Below are positions 18,277 to 28,546 of a DNA stretch of 40,032 nucleotides, piece by piece; positions within the stretch are counted from its first letter, which is position 1, and each line of letters opens with the position of its first letter. Source of the stretch: Ceratorhiza oryzae-sativae. Its lineage: Eukaryota; Basidiomycota; Agaricomycetes; Cantharellales; Ceratobasidiaceae. The stretch is from contig JARWMV010000133.1 of assembly GCA_030998015.1 (NCBI GenBank), positions 1-40,032 on the forward strand, given 5' to 3'. The position numbers were made by a program, and so were the translations under genes. The notes beneath the pieces are model-generated. The model saw nothing but the letters and a program-made list of their open reading frames with translations. It had not been told where the DNA came from and made no database searches.

Positions 18277-18540
18277 CGAAGTTTTTTGTTCTGTAAAGTA
18301 TAGTGCTCCTGATCCGATTTCTAATACAAAACCTACAGTTAAGACAGCAAAAAAGATCGTAATTATCCAAAATCCGTATGAGGATACTTGGTAAAGAGTT
18401 ACAGCTAGAGGGTAAACTAAAAGCAACTCTAAATCGAAAATTAAGAACAAGATACCGACTATATAGAATTGTACATGGAATGGTGATCTAGTTTGACCGT
18501 AGATTGGTGAGAAACCGCACTCGTATGCTTGTACTTTTTC
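18277..18540 (-). pseudogene. nad3: second, 5'-truncated nad3 copy
   Basis: Reads EKVQ then [20 protein letters not shown] to [11 protein letters not shown]. It lacks the first helix and the start codon. Over 84 aligned residues it differs from the full nad3 at about 13 places and at many silent sites, so it is an old or foreign version. It begins about 50 bases after the stop of GIY-YIG 1 (18592), which is what is expected if a cassette carrying a new nad3 end pushed the former end aside. Confidence 0.9.
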
Positions 18541-18790
18541 TCCCACCAGTAGTCGTGGCTATTGACCCCGGCCCCAGCCGTGGCTCCCAGGTTAATCTCT
18601 CAAGATAGTCCACCCTTTGTAAGACTCACCGGACTTCATTTTCAATATTTTATCTTTACCGATGTATCTGGAATTATCTAGATCAAAAGATTTCGTGAAT
18701 TTGGAGGCACTTCTCAAAGAATAAAATAAGTACTCTTTATTTGTCTCATCGTCAACCAGTGTAATAGAAATTTTCTGATTTGACTTATTC

Positions 18791-18945
18791 TGACCCGTGC
18801 ACGCCTGCGAACGCCTTGGCTCATATTGACCTTAAGGTCAATAATCAAGCCAAGTCGGCCCTGGCGTGCGCGCGGCGTCTGATTCCTAGGCAATACCTCG
18901 CCGAGAATCGATGATTTGCGAAGGCAAATCTACATCGATTCTCGA
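18791..18945 (+). repeat. B element with collapsed core
   Basis: CCCGTGCACG to GCGTCTGATTCC, then AGGCAATACCTCGCCGAGAA: the GGTACC hairpin is reduced to CTAGG, and the AT tail is replaced by the GAGAATCGA arm. Confidence 0.85.
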
Positions 18946-19032
18946 GGGTAAGGCTTCCCCATTAGATATATGTTTCCAAAGAGTGTGTTTACACAAATTA
19001 AATTCTGGTAAGATCGGAGCTGAAGATTCACT

Positions 19033-19254
19033 CCGCCGGCGTTAGAGGGAATCCTCAGATGAGGTAGCCTTGACCATGAGTCTCATGGTCCAGGCTACCT
19101 CCCATAAAGATTCCCTCGTAGAAAATGACGACCGTTCGTCATTTTCAGCCGGCGGCTAAATATCGATATTATGCCGCGCACTAGCAATCGCAAACGGTTG
19201 CGATTGCTCACGTTGGTTGGTGGGACAAGTCCCACCAGCAACTAACGCGCGCGG
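19033..19254 (+). repeat. A element, 222 bp, at the tip of a palindrome
   Basis: The flanks are ATTCACT and AGTGAAGAAT, an inverted pair, so the element sits at the turn of a small hairpin in the GIY-YIG 1 gene. Removal at these edges gives ILHSESSAP in frame. Confidence 0.93.
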
Positions 19255-19424
19255 AGTGAAGAATTGTTTTATCGCTATTATAAACGTATAAAGGTCTACT
19301 ACCCCCCCCAGCTAATGCAGCTACGCTGCATTGTTTGGGGGGTCTACTGTTGCCTTTTTTTATGGATAGTTTTGTATTTTCATCCATAGGGCCCCCAGGA
19401 GTCGCTCCAGCAACTTTGATATGA

Positions 19425-19671
19425 CCCGTGCACGCCTGCGAACGCCTTGGCTTAAGCCAAGCAAGCTTGGCTCATATTGACCTTAAGGTCAATAATCAAG
19501 CCAAGGCGGCCCTGGCGTGCGCGCGGCGTCTGATTCCGAGGTACCCTGGAACTGAAAGTTCCAGGGTACCTCGCAATACCTCGCCGCGAACGCGGCCTCG
19601 ATAACCATACCCCTCGGGTCAACAGCATGTATTTATATATAAATACAATGCTGGTTGACCCTAAGCGGGGG
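19425..19671 (+). repeat. B element with direct repeats TATGA
   Basis: TATGA at 19420-19424 and 19672-19676. Removal restores NPVLNHIKVAG in GIY-YIG 1, matching NPALNTIKVA in GIY-YIG 2, which lacks the insertion. Confidence 0.96.
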
Positions 19672-19824
19672 TATGATTAAGAACAGGGTTTTTTGTAAAA
19701 ATAAAATATTGTTCCAGTGCTAAAGAGAAATCTCGCTCCCTAAATGTGAACTTGTCTTCAAACAAGCCAGGGTCTATTACATAGATTTCAAGAGAAAAAT
19801 TTTCAATGCCATATTCTAACAAAG

Positions 19825-19965
19825 CCCCGCTAATCGATACCCCTGCCAAGACGTGCGCTAAAGCGCAGTTCTCTAGGCAGGGTGTAGATTTGCCTTCGCA
19901 AATCATCGATTATTGGAGCCCTCCGCGCTTAGGCCGCCCTGCGGGCGATCAAAGAGCGCGGAGGG
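19825..19965 (-). repeat. E element
   Basis: Splits GIY-YIG 1 between AITKS and LLEYGIENF. Confidence 0.92.
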
Positions 19966-20356
19966 ATTTAGTAATTGCTCTTTTTTCTTTAGCAAGAACG
20001 CTAGGACTAAAATATCTATTAATTCTAGCCGCTAAATTTATTGAACTTCCTACATACTGTCCTCCTGTCAACTTGTTGGTTAGAACGTAAACACCAACAA
20101 GACGGTTAGATGGTTTATTCTGAGCTATTGCATCTATAGTTGAATCACTATCTTTGGCTAGAGGCAATTTAACTTCCAATTTTTTAATCCCACTTAAAAT
20201 ATCTAACTCATCTTGGGTTATAGAAATAGAGAACTCGGCAAGAATTAGGTTAATAATTTTAGCGTCTGTTGGAACTCCTGATGCTATGTGACGTTTAGCC
20301 AGTAAATAAACATTATCAGTGTCTTGCCCCTTATCTTTTTCGGTAACTAATTCAAA

Positions 20357-20807
20357 CCCCCGCTTAGGGTCATCCAGCATTGTATTTATATATAAATACA
20401 TGCTGTTGACCCGAGGGGTTTGGTTATCGAGGCCGCGTTCGCGGCGAGGTATTGCGAGGTACCCTGGAACTTTCAGTTCCAGGGTACCTCGGAATCAGAC
20501 GCCGCGCGCACGCCAGGGCCGACTTGGCTTGATTATTGACCTTAAGGTCAATATGAGCCAAGGCGTTCGCAGGCGTGCACGGGTCCCGCCGGCGTTAGAG
20601 GGAATCCTCAGATGAGGTAGCCTTGACCATGAGTCTCATGGTCCAGGCTACCTCCCATAAAGATTCCCTCGTAGAAAATGACGACCGTTCGTCATTTTCA
20701 GCCGGCGGCTAAATATCGATATTATGCCGCGCACTAGCAATCGCAAACGGTTGCGATTGCTCACGTTGGTTGGTGGGACAAGTCCCACCAGCAACTAACG
20801 CGCGCGG
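20357..20807 (-). repeat. B-A composite in the nad3-GIY-YIG linker
   Basis: B (20357-20583) has TCAAA on its left. On its right the repeat is TC, then the A element (20586-20807), then AGA, as if A had landed inside B's target duplication (TCAGA against TCAAA). Confidence 0.88.
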
Positions 20808-21032
20808 AGATTTACTTGATTCTATACCAATTATTGGAGCTGCCAAACAAATAAGTGTTTGTATTTCAGCAAAGTTAGAAGCAAAAGATAAATCATTAGT
20901 TAAAGATAAAGAATTAAGACAGTCGAGGTTATTAATTAAAACTAGTCCTAAAACAGCCCATTGAGAGAGTGGGTTTATTATAGGGGAGGGGATTTTAGTT
21001 TGTAAATCATCTGCAGGACGTAGGTTATCCAA

Positions 21033-21392
21033 AGAAGTTTTTTGATCAGTAAAGTACAATACTCCGGATCCTATTTCCAATACAAATCCTATAGTAAGGA
21101 TCCCAAAGAAAATAATAAGAATCCAAAAACCGTAAGAAGACACTTGGTATAAACTAACGCAGGCGGGATATATTAACAGAATTTCAAGATCAAAAATAAG
21201 GAACAATATTCCGACTAAGTAAAATTGCACATGAAATGGACTTCGAGTTTGACCATAGATCGGAGAAAACCCACATTCATAAGCGGATACCTTAGAGTCA
21301 TCTGGTCTGTGGACGGCTAATAAAAGATTTAAAGCCAATAGTATACCTGTTAAAACAGGAACAAATATAAACAGTAATAGTAAACTTGACAT
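21033..21392 (-). CDS. nad3: NADH dehydrogenase subunit 3, fused downstream to GIY-YIG endonuclease
   Basis: Membrane subunit of respiratory complex I. Starts [20 protein letters not shown] and holds the signature [30 protein letters not shown] and [11 protein letters not shown], ending in the family region at [12 protein letters not shown], about 120 residues. No stop follows: the frame continues through [12 protein letters not shown] into a linker and then the GIY-YIG gene. The ATG (21392-21390) lies two bases after the nad2 stop, the tight nad2-nad3 arrangement of many fungi, so they are probably cotranscribed. How the end of the functional protein is made is not visible. Confidence 0.93.
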
Positions 21393-21394
21393 AT

Positions 21395-21748
21395 TTAGAT
21401 ATTATACATTGATAGAGCAAGTAGTTGAATGCTATTTAGTACTAAAGTTGGTTTGATGAAGAATAAAATTATAGATAAAGTTAATGTAGCTATGACAAAG
21501 CTATGTGAATTTTGAATAATTGATTTATTCATTAATTCGGCGTTGGCAAGAACTTTGTTCGCAATTGTTGAGTTTGTTGTAGTTGAATCTGTAGAAGCAT
21601 CAAAAAAAATTACTCTAATAATTCTTAGATAATATGATGCACTAATTACACTTACCACAATAGCTACTAGAGAAAGGAAATAGTATCCTGTACTCATTGA
21701 TGCATAAAGAACTGATTGTTTTCCAAAAAATCCTAATAGTGGTGGTAC
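21395..21748 (-). CDS. nad2: nad2 exon 3
   Basis: 354 bases, [20 protein letters not shown] to LLALSMYNI and TAA. The LAGLIDADG gene of intron 2 stops only about ten bases upstream of the splice site. Confidence 0.93.
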   Translation of the reverse strand, partial: VPPLLGFFGKQSVLYASMSTGYYFLSLVAIVVSVISASYYLRIIRVIFFDASTDSTTTNSTIANKVLANAELMNKSIIQNSHSFVIATLTLSIILFFIKPTLVLNSIQLLALSMYNI

Positions 21749-24700
21749 CGAATCTCTATTCGACCGGCGGGTAAATTTGATAAAATCCATTTAAATGTTC
21801 CCAAGTATGTTTATTCACGTCATATTTCAGTAAATGACTATACTCTATAACCTTATCTCTACCCTCTATTGTTTTATATTCTTTACTAATAGCTAATTCA
21901 TGAATTTTCTCTAAATTAACTTGATAGAAATATTTATAACCGAATAGAGGATATTTATTTAAATATTTAAATAATTCTACTCTTGACTCCAATGTATCAG
22001 TTCTTACCCCAAAAGCTTTTTCTACATAATAAGATCTATCTCCGCGCGCGTTAGTTGCTGGTGGGACTTGTCCCACCAACCAACGTGAGCAATCGCAACC
22101 GTTTGCGATTGCTAGTGCGCGGCATAATATCGATATTTAGCCGCCGGCTGAAAATGACGAACGGTCGTCATTTTCTACGAGGGAATCTTTAGGATTCCCT
22201 CTAACGCCGGCGGACTATTACTTTTGTTTTAAATAAATCAGCTATTTCTTCCATTAAAGGAAAAATTGATTCATTTACACTGGGGTCTAATTTTCGAGTA
22301 TAGATTTGTTTTTGTGTTAGTCTGAGGTAATACACTAAACCTATTAGCATACCTTTTTCATTTAACTTCCATGTAGAGTAGAAAGAACTATCAGCCTCCA
22401 ACATACCAGATAACCATGGGGAATCTCTTAATGGTGATTAATCTTTTCCTAATAAAGGAATTGATTCATTTCGGTTAAGATTCAACCAAGCAATTAGGCG
22501 GTGAAGAGCTTCTATTTTAGGAGTTCGCATATGACCATTAATTAAATTTACTAATCTCAATAAGATATCTTGTTTTTTAACAACGAATCTACCACTTAAG
22601 CCATTAGATCTTGTGGCAATGTAACCACCTCCTAAAACAGATTGTATTTTTTTAATAAGGGGAAGATCTCTAATATCAAACCCCCGCTTAGGGTCATCCA
22701 GCATTGTATTTATATATAAATACATGCTGTTGACCCGAGGGGTTTGGTTATCGAGGCCGCGTTCGCGGCGAGGTATTGCGAGGTACCCTGGAACTTTAAG
22801 TTCCAGGGTACCTCGGAATCAGACGCCGCGCGCACGCCAGGGCCGCCTTGGCTTGATTATTGACCTTAAGGTCAATATGAGCCAAGCTTGCTTGGCTTAA
22901 GCCAGGGCGTTCGCAGGCGTGCACGGGTCAAAAGCTATTTCAATGTAAGGCACATTTTTAGTAGCTTTAGAGTCAACAGCATTTAAGGGGGTATAAATGG
23001 AGCCATCGCCTTCAATGAGTCCAGCTAGGTATGAGCCTAAATGGTTGCTATTATGAATAGAATAATTTTGTTTATTTAAATTTGATATAGGAATTAGAGA
23101 TAAAAGGATTAAATTATGGGATTCTGGGTTGATCATATATCCAGAAATTTACTCGCTGGGAGAAATAGTTAGTTAGATAAATGGACTTTGTCTTCATTTT
23201 TGATAAAATGTACCATGTAAAGTCTCTGAAGATTTTATTATGTCAATAATTACAAATCTTGCGAGTGATCCAATTCTAAGTGTTTTTACGATTAACAAAA
23301 TTGTAACTTAGATTTAACAGACTTTCTCGCATAGAATGATATTTTAAAGCAATAATCTGGAACTAACAAACTCTCAATAAGCCTGTACAAGCGCCGAATC
23401 AATTAGGTAGGCGATAAAGTAGGACTTTAGTGGCCCTGCCGGGATTTAACATCACGGGAGAAGAGTTGTGAAGAGCTTTAACTATTGCAGCTGGCATACC
23501 ACATCTTACCAGCCATAGAGAAAAGACAAATAGCAAAACGGGAGGGGATTGTTCCTGGGTTATATATTTCGGGGATTCATTATATCCGTTATTCAAGACG
23601 TTAATTGAATCAGGAATTTACGGGTGCGGAGCAGGCAATTCTTGAAGTGATAGAATATATTTATTTTTAAATACAGCATTTGAACGAGCATATTTTAAAA
23701 TAGTATCTCCGCGCGCGTTAGTTGCTGGTGGGACTTGTCCCACCAACCAACGTGAGCAATCGCAACCGTTTGCGATTGCTAGTGCGCGGCATAATATCGA
23801 TATTTAGCCGCCGGCTGAAAATGACGAACGGTCGTCATTTTCTACGAGGGAATCTTTAGGATTCCCTCTAACGCCGGCGGACTATTTAAATGTCTAGCTG
23901 CAACTCTTGAAGAAATAAAAGTTTGAATTAATATAAAATCAATAGAATATAAAAAAACAGTTTTACCATTGGCCCTTTGAGAAGCATCTGCTACTAATTT
24001 TCGTCGGTCTTCTGTCCAACTGGCACTGATTTTTGCAATGACCTCCCAATGCGTTACCAAGCCTGTAAGGCCAACGTATTGGGAGGGCCATTACCCCCCC
24101 AAACAATGCAGCATAGCTGCATCAGTTTGGGGGGTCAATTGTTTCAAGAGCGAGTTTCGTACCTGTTCTTGCCTCTCTAATTTTATCTTTAGCCTCTTCA
24201 GAGTGTTTAAATTCTAAGGGATTCCCAAAGTTGGGGTGGCTAGAACCTTTTTTACTTTCACTCATTTTTTCAATAGCTTCAGTTGAGTGTTTGTAACCTG
24301 AAAGGTTACCTGCTGTTTTAAGAATATTACCCGTGCACGCCTGCGAACGCCTTGGCTTGCCAAGGCGGCCCTGGCGTGCGCGCGGCTCGCCGCGAACGCG
24401 GCCTCGTTAACAATGCCCACGGGTCGTTGACCCTCCGCTTTAGCGGCTGAAATCTTGGGTTACACCTAAGATTTTAGCCGATAGAGCGGGGGCCCGCGCG
24501 CGTTAGTTGCTGGTGGGACTTGTCCCACCAACCAACGTGAGCAATCGCAACCGTTTGCGATTGCTAGTGCGCGGCATAATATCGATATTTAGCCGCCGGC
24601 TGAAAATGACGAACGGTCGTCATTTTCTACGAGGGAATCTTTAGGATTCCCTCTAACGCCGGCGGATATTCCGGAACTAATGAATCCATGTAATGTTGCT

Positions 24701-27700
24701 CTCTCATAAGGAGCAATTTACTATTATCTTTAATAGATAAAGAATCGTCAAAAATTATATACTCTAAAATTTCTAATGAAAAATTAGAGTGACCATATTT
24801 TAGAAGGGCTTTGGCGATAATCGTATTTGTTTTTTTTAAGTTAGATGGGTGATAATAGTTTAACATTCTTCGATCCAATTTCATACTTGAACCAATATAA
24901 GAATTACCATTAATATTGTTAACCCATCGATAAATTCCCATTTTCCCTTTATTTTCGGCTAAAATTTCTTTTCTCGATGACTGAGAATCAGAATAGATTC
25001 TTACTGGAATAATCGCAGCAATTAGAATCTCTTCTGGTATGACTAAATTGTTACCAGCCATGGAAAACAAGCAGACGGCAAAACTTAAACTTAACACAGG
25101 TTGGTTGAAAAATTGTCCTTTAAGATCCGAAATTAGCTCAATGTCTGAGGTATTTTGTAAATTTACAGTATTTGATTTATTTTTATCTTGAGCTTTAGCC
25201 CCAAATATAACATACCCAAAGGCTAATAAAATAAAGAATGTATTAACATTAGTTAATGAATATTGAACAAGATAGAATAAAAATGATTCTAATGATTGTT
25301 CTGTGTTTATAGCCAAAGATAGAAGTAAGAACCCTACGTGAGAGATAGTACTATAAGCTAACAATCTTTTAATTTTATGTTGAGCTAGCCCAACAACTGT
25401 ACCTATGATTAGTGAAAGAACTGAACATATTAATAGTAAATTTTTAAACACATAGAAATCTGCACCATGTGTGGCGCCTAAATCTGTTATAAATGCAGGC
25501 ACTGATGCCTCAATTATAGGTAAACTTGCGATTATGGATCCACTTTGTAAATCTAATAAGAAAATTAAAATAGTAATTTTAGGCATAACTGTTAACCAAG
25601 TTGTAACTATTGTAGGTACATCATTATACACGTCAGGAGCATCCTAAGTTCGAATATTTAATGCAGTGAATAATAAAGAGGGGGTTAGTTGTTAAAGATA
25701 ATGAATTTTAATCTACAAACCTATTTTATGTCGCATCATAGGTGGCATGTGCGGCGCTAATAAGTTTCCAAAAACACCCCCAAACATGTGCAGCTACGCT
25801 GCATTGTTTGGGGGTGGTTTTGGAAAAACTTGGTTTTGGAAAAACTTGGTTTTGGAAAAACTTGGTTTTGGAAAAACTACCTTTACGGTGGTTTTGGGCC
25901 CTACGGGCTGTAAATCAGGTATTGAATAAGCGGGAATTATAATTCTGTAAACAGTTCCTCCTGTTTTTTGACTTGACTTGTAGCATTTTAAATTAAACTT
26001 ATTATTTAAACCTTCAACTAAAAGTTCAATTTCTGCTAATGAGAAAGAATCCGTACATAATACGGTATATTTGCAAGATTTATTCCAGCTACCGTCATCA
26101 GCTATTCAGTAAGCTAAAGCCAAAGGCCTCCCAATGCGTTACCAAGCCTGTAAGGCACGCCCTACGGGCCAACGTATTGGGAGAGCCTTTACCCCCCCCA
26201 AACAATGCAGCATAGCTGCATCAGTTTGGGGGGTCAAAGGTGTCAATAATTCCCCTATAGTGCTAGGAACTACCTTTTTGTTTGATATATAAAATAACCC
26301 ATATAACTCGTTAAAGCAAGGCAACGTATATGTGCTAAAAAGGATAGAACTATATATTTTACCAGTTTTATAACCCTCGAGAATCGATGTAGATTTGCCT
26401 TCGCAAATCATCGATTCTCGGCGAGGTATTGCGAGGTACCCTGGAACTTTAAGTTCCAGGGTACCTCGGAATCAGACGCCGGCCGCGCTGGGACGCCCGA
26501 AAAGGTGACCCGTGCACGCCTGCGAACGCCTTGGCTTCCCCCCCCGTCACAGGTGGGAAGGGTGAATACCCTCCCACCTGTGATGGGGGGGAAGCCAAGG
26601 CGGCCCTGGCGTGCGCGCGCTCGCCGCTTCGCGGCCTCGATAACCACACCCACGGGGCGCAGCCCTAGTGCCCCCCAAACATGTGCAGCTACGCTGCATT
26701 GTTTGGGGGGCATCCACCCCCCAAATGAAGCAATTACGGGGCCTCTAAAATAGCTTTGCTATTTTAAGTGGCCCCTAATTGCATCATTGGGGGTCTACGG
26801 GCATCCATTCGGGCGTCCCAGCGCGACGGTAAGGTAAGCTTTTAGCAATTTTAGGGGCGCTTGGGCAATAGCTTTCGAATAAATCGTACAAATGAAGAAG
26901 ATAAGCTTCATGAACAAGACCTTGTTTAAAAACAAATCTGGCTTTCCCGTACCGGAATCGGCCAAGAAGATCTCCCAGAAGTAAACCAACAAGAATTTCT
27001 TTCATATCACTAGGAAGTGAAAAAGCTTCTTGTTCTTTCTTAGTCAATCTTCGTGGTTTGATTGGCAGCATAGAAGAAAGTAAAAGCTGATACATTGTAA
27101 TTTCATTAAATAGCTCACTAAAGACACTAAAATTGAAATCAATTAACAGAATATAAATCACCACTAATCCAATAAAATGGAGTATTAATAATAATTGTAA
27201 CATAATTGGAAATTGTTTAAGTAATAATTCTTTGCCTTAAGACAAAACAAAATAAATTTTTATTTATATTTAAATTTGGCACTTTTCAAAGTACCAAGAG
27301 AGAAAAGAACAAGAAACAAATCTTGGAGGGATTCGATTAGCTACCTTGCAGACAAGGTTGACCGAATTAGACTACTAAAAATTGATGTTACCATCTCTTT
27401 TAGTCATTTTGGGCACCCTAAAATTTGTGGTTATTACTTAGACTAACAATTTTCTATTACATACCGTCGCGTTGGGACCGCCCGAATGGTTTCCAAAAAC
27501 ACCTCCAAACATGTGCAGCTACGCTGCATTGTTTGGGGGTGGTTTTGGAGGTATAAAGCGCATTTCGGGCGTCCCCAGCGCGGCCGGCGCGGCCGAGAGT
27601 GCATGATTTGGTGTCCCATTGATGGGACGCCAAATCTACATGCATTCTCGAGTGAGAGTTAAATACTCCCCTTGATTATTTTTCGAACATAGGTGGACTT

Positions 27701-28507
27701 TATCTTAATTTATTTACATAAATTTTTTACGTGAAGTCTCTGAGGGACGCTAAATTATTGCAGCCCTGCTGATTAACTCCAAGTAAGTGGTAAACTGATT
27801 GGAGTACTTCCAGCATATAGTAAAATTTCTCTGTCGACCAGAGGGCCTTAAGACCAGTTATGGAATGGTGCAGCAGCAACTTTAAATAAGAATCCAACAC
27901 CTGTTAATACTAAACCTAATACAATACCTTGTACTAAGTTGTGTCCTTCAGATACAGAAATTAAAGTAAAAATATTTTCTAAGTTAGTTAAACCTGTGTA
28001 AGTATAAATTAGACCGCTCCCTAATAAAATTAAACATGATGATAAACCACCAAGTAAAAAATATTTTAATCCGGCTGAAGTAGCTGATTCGGAGTCTCTA
28101 TAGATACTTGCTAAAACATAAACAGCAAAAGATTGCAATTCAATACTTAAATACATTGAAATAAGATCACCACTGGAAATTAGTAAAGAACCCCCTAAAA
28201 CAGTAAACAATATCACTAAAGAATACTCTTTAATTTGAGATGGTTCAGAAGGTGACCAGGGCATAAGAATTATAGCACCGAGTATATAAAATAATATTTC
28301 GATGCTTTGACTTATTAAAGTCACATGGAATAGACCACTAAAGATACCTACACCAGATCCAATTGACTGAATATAAACGACATTAAATGACAATGCCGCG
28401 GCATAAAATAAAGCTATAGATGCTATTCGATTTAATAATAAAGGAGATATTCGAAGAGAAGGTAGCGCAATGGCTATTATATAAGTTAGAATACAAGCAA
28501 AAAGCAT
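21395..28507 (-). CDS. nad2: NADH dehydrogenase subunit 2, three exons, two introns
   Basis: Proton-pumping membrane subunit of complex I. Exons 28507-27853, 25639-25053 and 21748-21395 sum to 1596 bases, giving 531 residues plus TAA. Conserved blocks are [132 protein letters not shown] and [13 protein letters not shown]. Both splice pairs have T at the exon end and G at the intron end (TGGT/CTCC and GGT/GTACCA). The stop is two bases before nad3. No GC element lies in an exon. Confidence 0.95.
22042..22213 (-). repeat. A element, 172 bp
   Basis: In the nad2 intron 2 LAGLIDADG gene. Exact removal gives VIVDRSYYV in frame. Confidence 0.95.
22681..22927 (-). repeat. B element with direct repeats TCAAA
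   Basis: TCAAA at 22676-22680 and 22928-22932. Removal restores YIEIAFDIRDLP in the LAGLIDADG gene. Confidence 0.96.
23709..23880 (-). repeat. A element, 172 bp, within a palindromic target
   Basis: On the minus strand the flanks AAATAGT and AGATACTATTTT are inverted copies, again a hairpin-tip site. It lies in the GIY-YIG gene of nad2 intron 2. Confidence 0.93.
24043..24136 (+). repeat. F element, two-hairpin form
   Basis: Splits the nad2 intron 2 GIY-YIG gene. Removal gives [13 protein letters not shown] in frame. Confidence 0.92.
24330..24665 (+). repeat. C-A composite flanked by ATATT
   Basis: C (24330-24493) and a 172-bp A (24494-24665, reversed). ATATT lies on both outer sides, so the pair may have inserted as one unit. 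Confidence 0.88.
25053..25639 (-). CDS. nad2: nad2 exon 2
   Basis: 587 bases, from (S)[15 protein letters not shown] to [10 protein letters not shown]. The frame reads through the 5' splice site into the GIY-YIG gene of intron 2 ([16 protein letters not shown]). Confidence 0.93.
25816..25879. repeat. four tandem copies of a 16-bp unit
   Basis: GGTTTTGGAAAAACTT four times, the last ending ACTA. It appears to be a local expansion of the arm (GGTTTTGG) of the F/J hairpin next to it. Confidence 0.95.
26125..26237 (+). repeat. F element with extra inner hairpin
   Basis: The tip carries GGCACGCCCTACGGGCCA, absent in most copies. Flanks CCTTTG(A)/CAAAGG. Removal gives LLTPLALAYW. Confidence 0.92.
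26510..26640 (+). repeat. C/B-type element with a novel insert in its tip
   Basis: At the GCCTTGGC/GCCAAGGC stem, in place of the usual short tip, is a 58-bp palindrome (26537-26594: CCCCCCCCGTCACAGGTGGG...CCCACCTGTGATGGGGGGG). A clear case of insertion at a hairpin tip. Confidence 0.9.
27853..28507 (-). CDS. nad2: nad2 exon 1
   Basis: 655 bases from ATG (28507) to AACTGGT. A D element at 28547-28644 sits 40 bases upstream of the start codon, in the leader. Confidence 0.93.
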
Positions 28508-28546
28508 TAACCGTCGAGATTACCAAGCCTAGAAATCATAACTAAT

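Larger units (their letters stand above)
18592..21032 (-). pseudogene. GIY-YIG endonuclease 1 in frame with nad3, interrupted by repeats
   Basis: A hydrophobic linker ([15 protein letters not shown]...) follows nad3, then A and B elements, ELVTEKDKGQDTDNVYLLAK, SISITQDELDILSGIKKLEV and the nuclease core GVYVLTNKLTGGQYVGSSIN with AARINRYF. After an E element: LLEYGIENFSLEIYVIDPG, RDFSLALEQYFIF; across a B element NPVLNHIKVAGATPGG; then F and A elements, APILPEFNLCKHTLWKHISN, a B remnant, ISITLVDDETNKEYLFYSLR and WTILRD with TAA at 18592. If the elements are ignored, nad3 and endonuclease form a single frame. Such fused gene-end cassettes are known from Allomyces atp6. Confidence 0.85.
21756..23136 (-). 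pseudogene. double LAGLIDADG HEG of nad2 intron 2, interrupted, one stop
   Basis: First motif [19 protein letters not shown], then NVPYIEIAF, a B element, [18 protein letters not shown] and [19 protein letters not shown], an in-frame TAA near 22438, then the second motif [19 protein letters not shown] and LYTRK-like basic region, DLFKTKVIV, an A element, [15 protein letters not shown] and [13 protein letters not shown], ending TAG at 21756. B removal with one TTTGA copy gives EIAFDIRDLP; A removal (172 bp) gives VIVDRSYYV. The internal TAA is real decay or an error in the sequence. Confidence 0.85.
21749..25052 (-). other. nad2 intron 2, group I with two different HEGs
   Basis: A 3.3-kb intron with a GIY-YIG gene in the 5' half and a double-motif LAGLIDADG gene in the 3' half. 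Core-like sequence lies between them (23200-23300 on the minus strand: TCTTCAGAGACTTTACATGG). Two unrelated nucleases in one intron suggest a twintron or successive invasion. Confidence 0.8.
23618..25052 (-). pseudogene. GIY-YIG HEG of nad2 intron 2, interrupted
   Basis: In frame with exon 2. The nuclease core is [20 protein letters not shown] with RRMLNYYHP and [14 protein letters not shown]. After an A-C block (24330-24665) come the modular DNA-binding repeats [20 protein letters not shown] and [19 protein letters not shown]. An F element is followed, in frame, by [15 protein letters not shown], then a helix-turn-helix-like C-terminus (RVAARHLN, A element, [20 protein letters not shown]) ending TAA at 23618. 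At the A junction the frame is off by one base after simple removal. Confidence 0.85.
25713..27203 (-). pseudogene. LAGLIDADG HEG of nad2 intron 1, interrupted
   Basis: Starts at ATG 27203 with a hydrophobic stretch ([18 protein letters not shown]), then [35 protein letters not shown] (first motif), [20 protein letters not shown] and [14 protein letters not shown]. After a repeat block come [20 protein letters not shown] and [13 protein letters not shown], an F element, [14 protein letters not shown] (W is TGA at 26106-26108), [34 protein letters not shown], a J/F block with a 16-bp tandem repeat, and [17 protein letters not shown] with TAG at 25713. The F join (LTPL-ALAYW) and the last join (DLQ-NLLAP) are in frame after removal. 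Confidence 0.85.
25640..27852 (-). other. nad2 intron 1, group I with LAGLIDADG HEG
   Basis: The minus strand at 27720-27790 reads TTAATCAGCAGGGCTGCAAT and CCCTCAGAGACTTCACGT, classic group I P/Q-type sequence. J and F elements (27470-27600), and an F/J/B run (26400-26830) lie inside. Confidence 0.85.

Noticed and set aside
23709..23880. Exact frame restoration by A removal in the nad2 GIY-YIG gene
   Set aside because: Removing 172 bp leaves the frame one base off from the conserved [10 protein letters not shown]; it was not counted with the clean cases.
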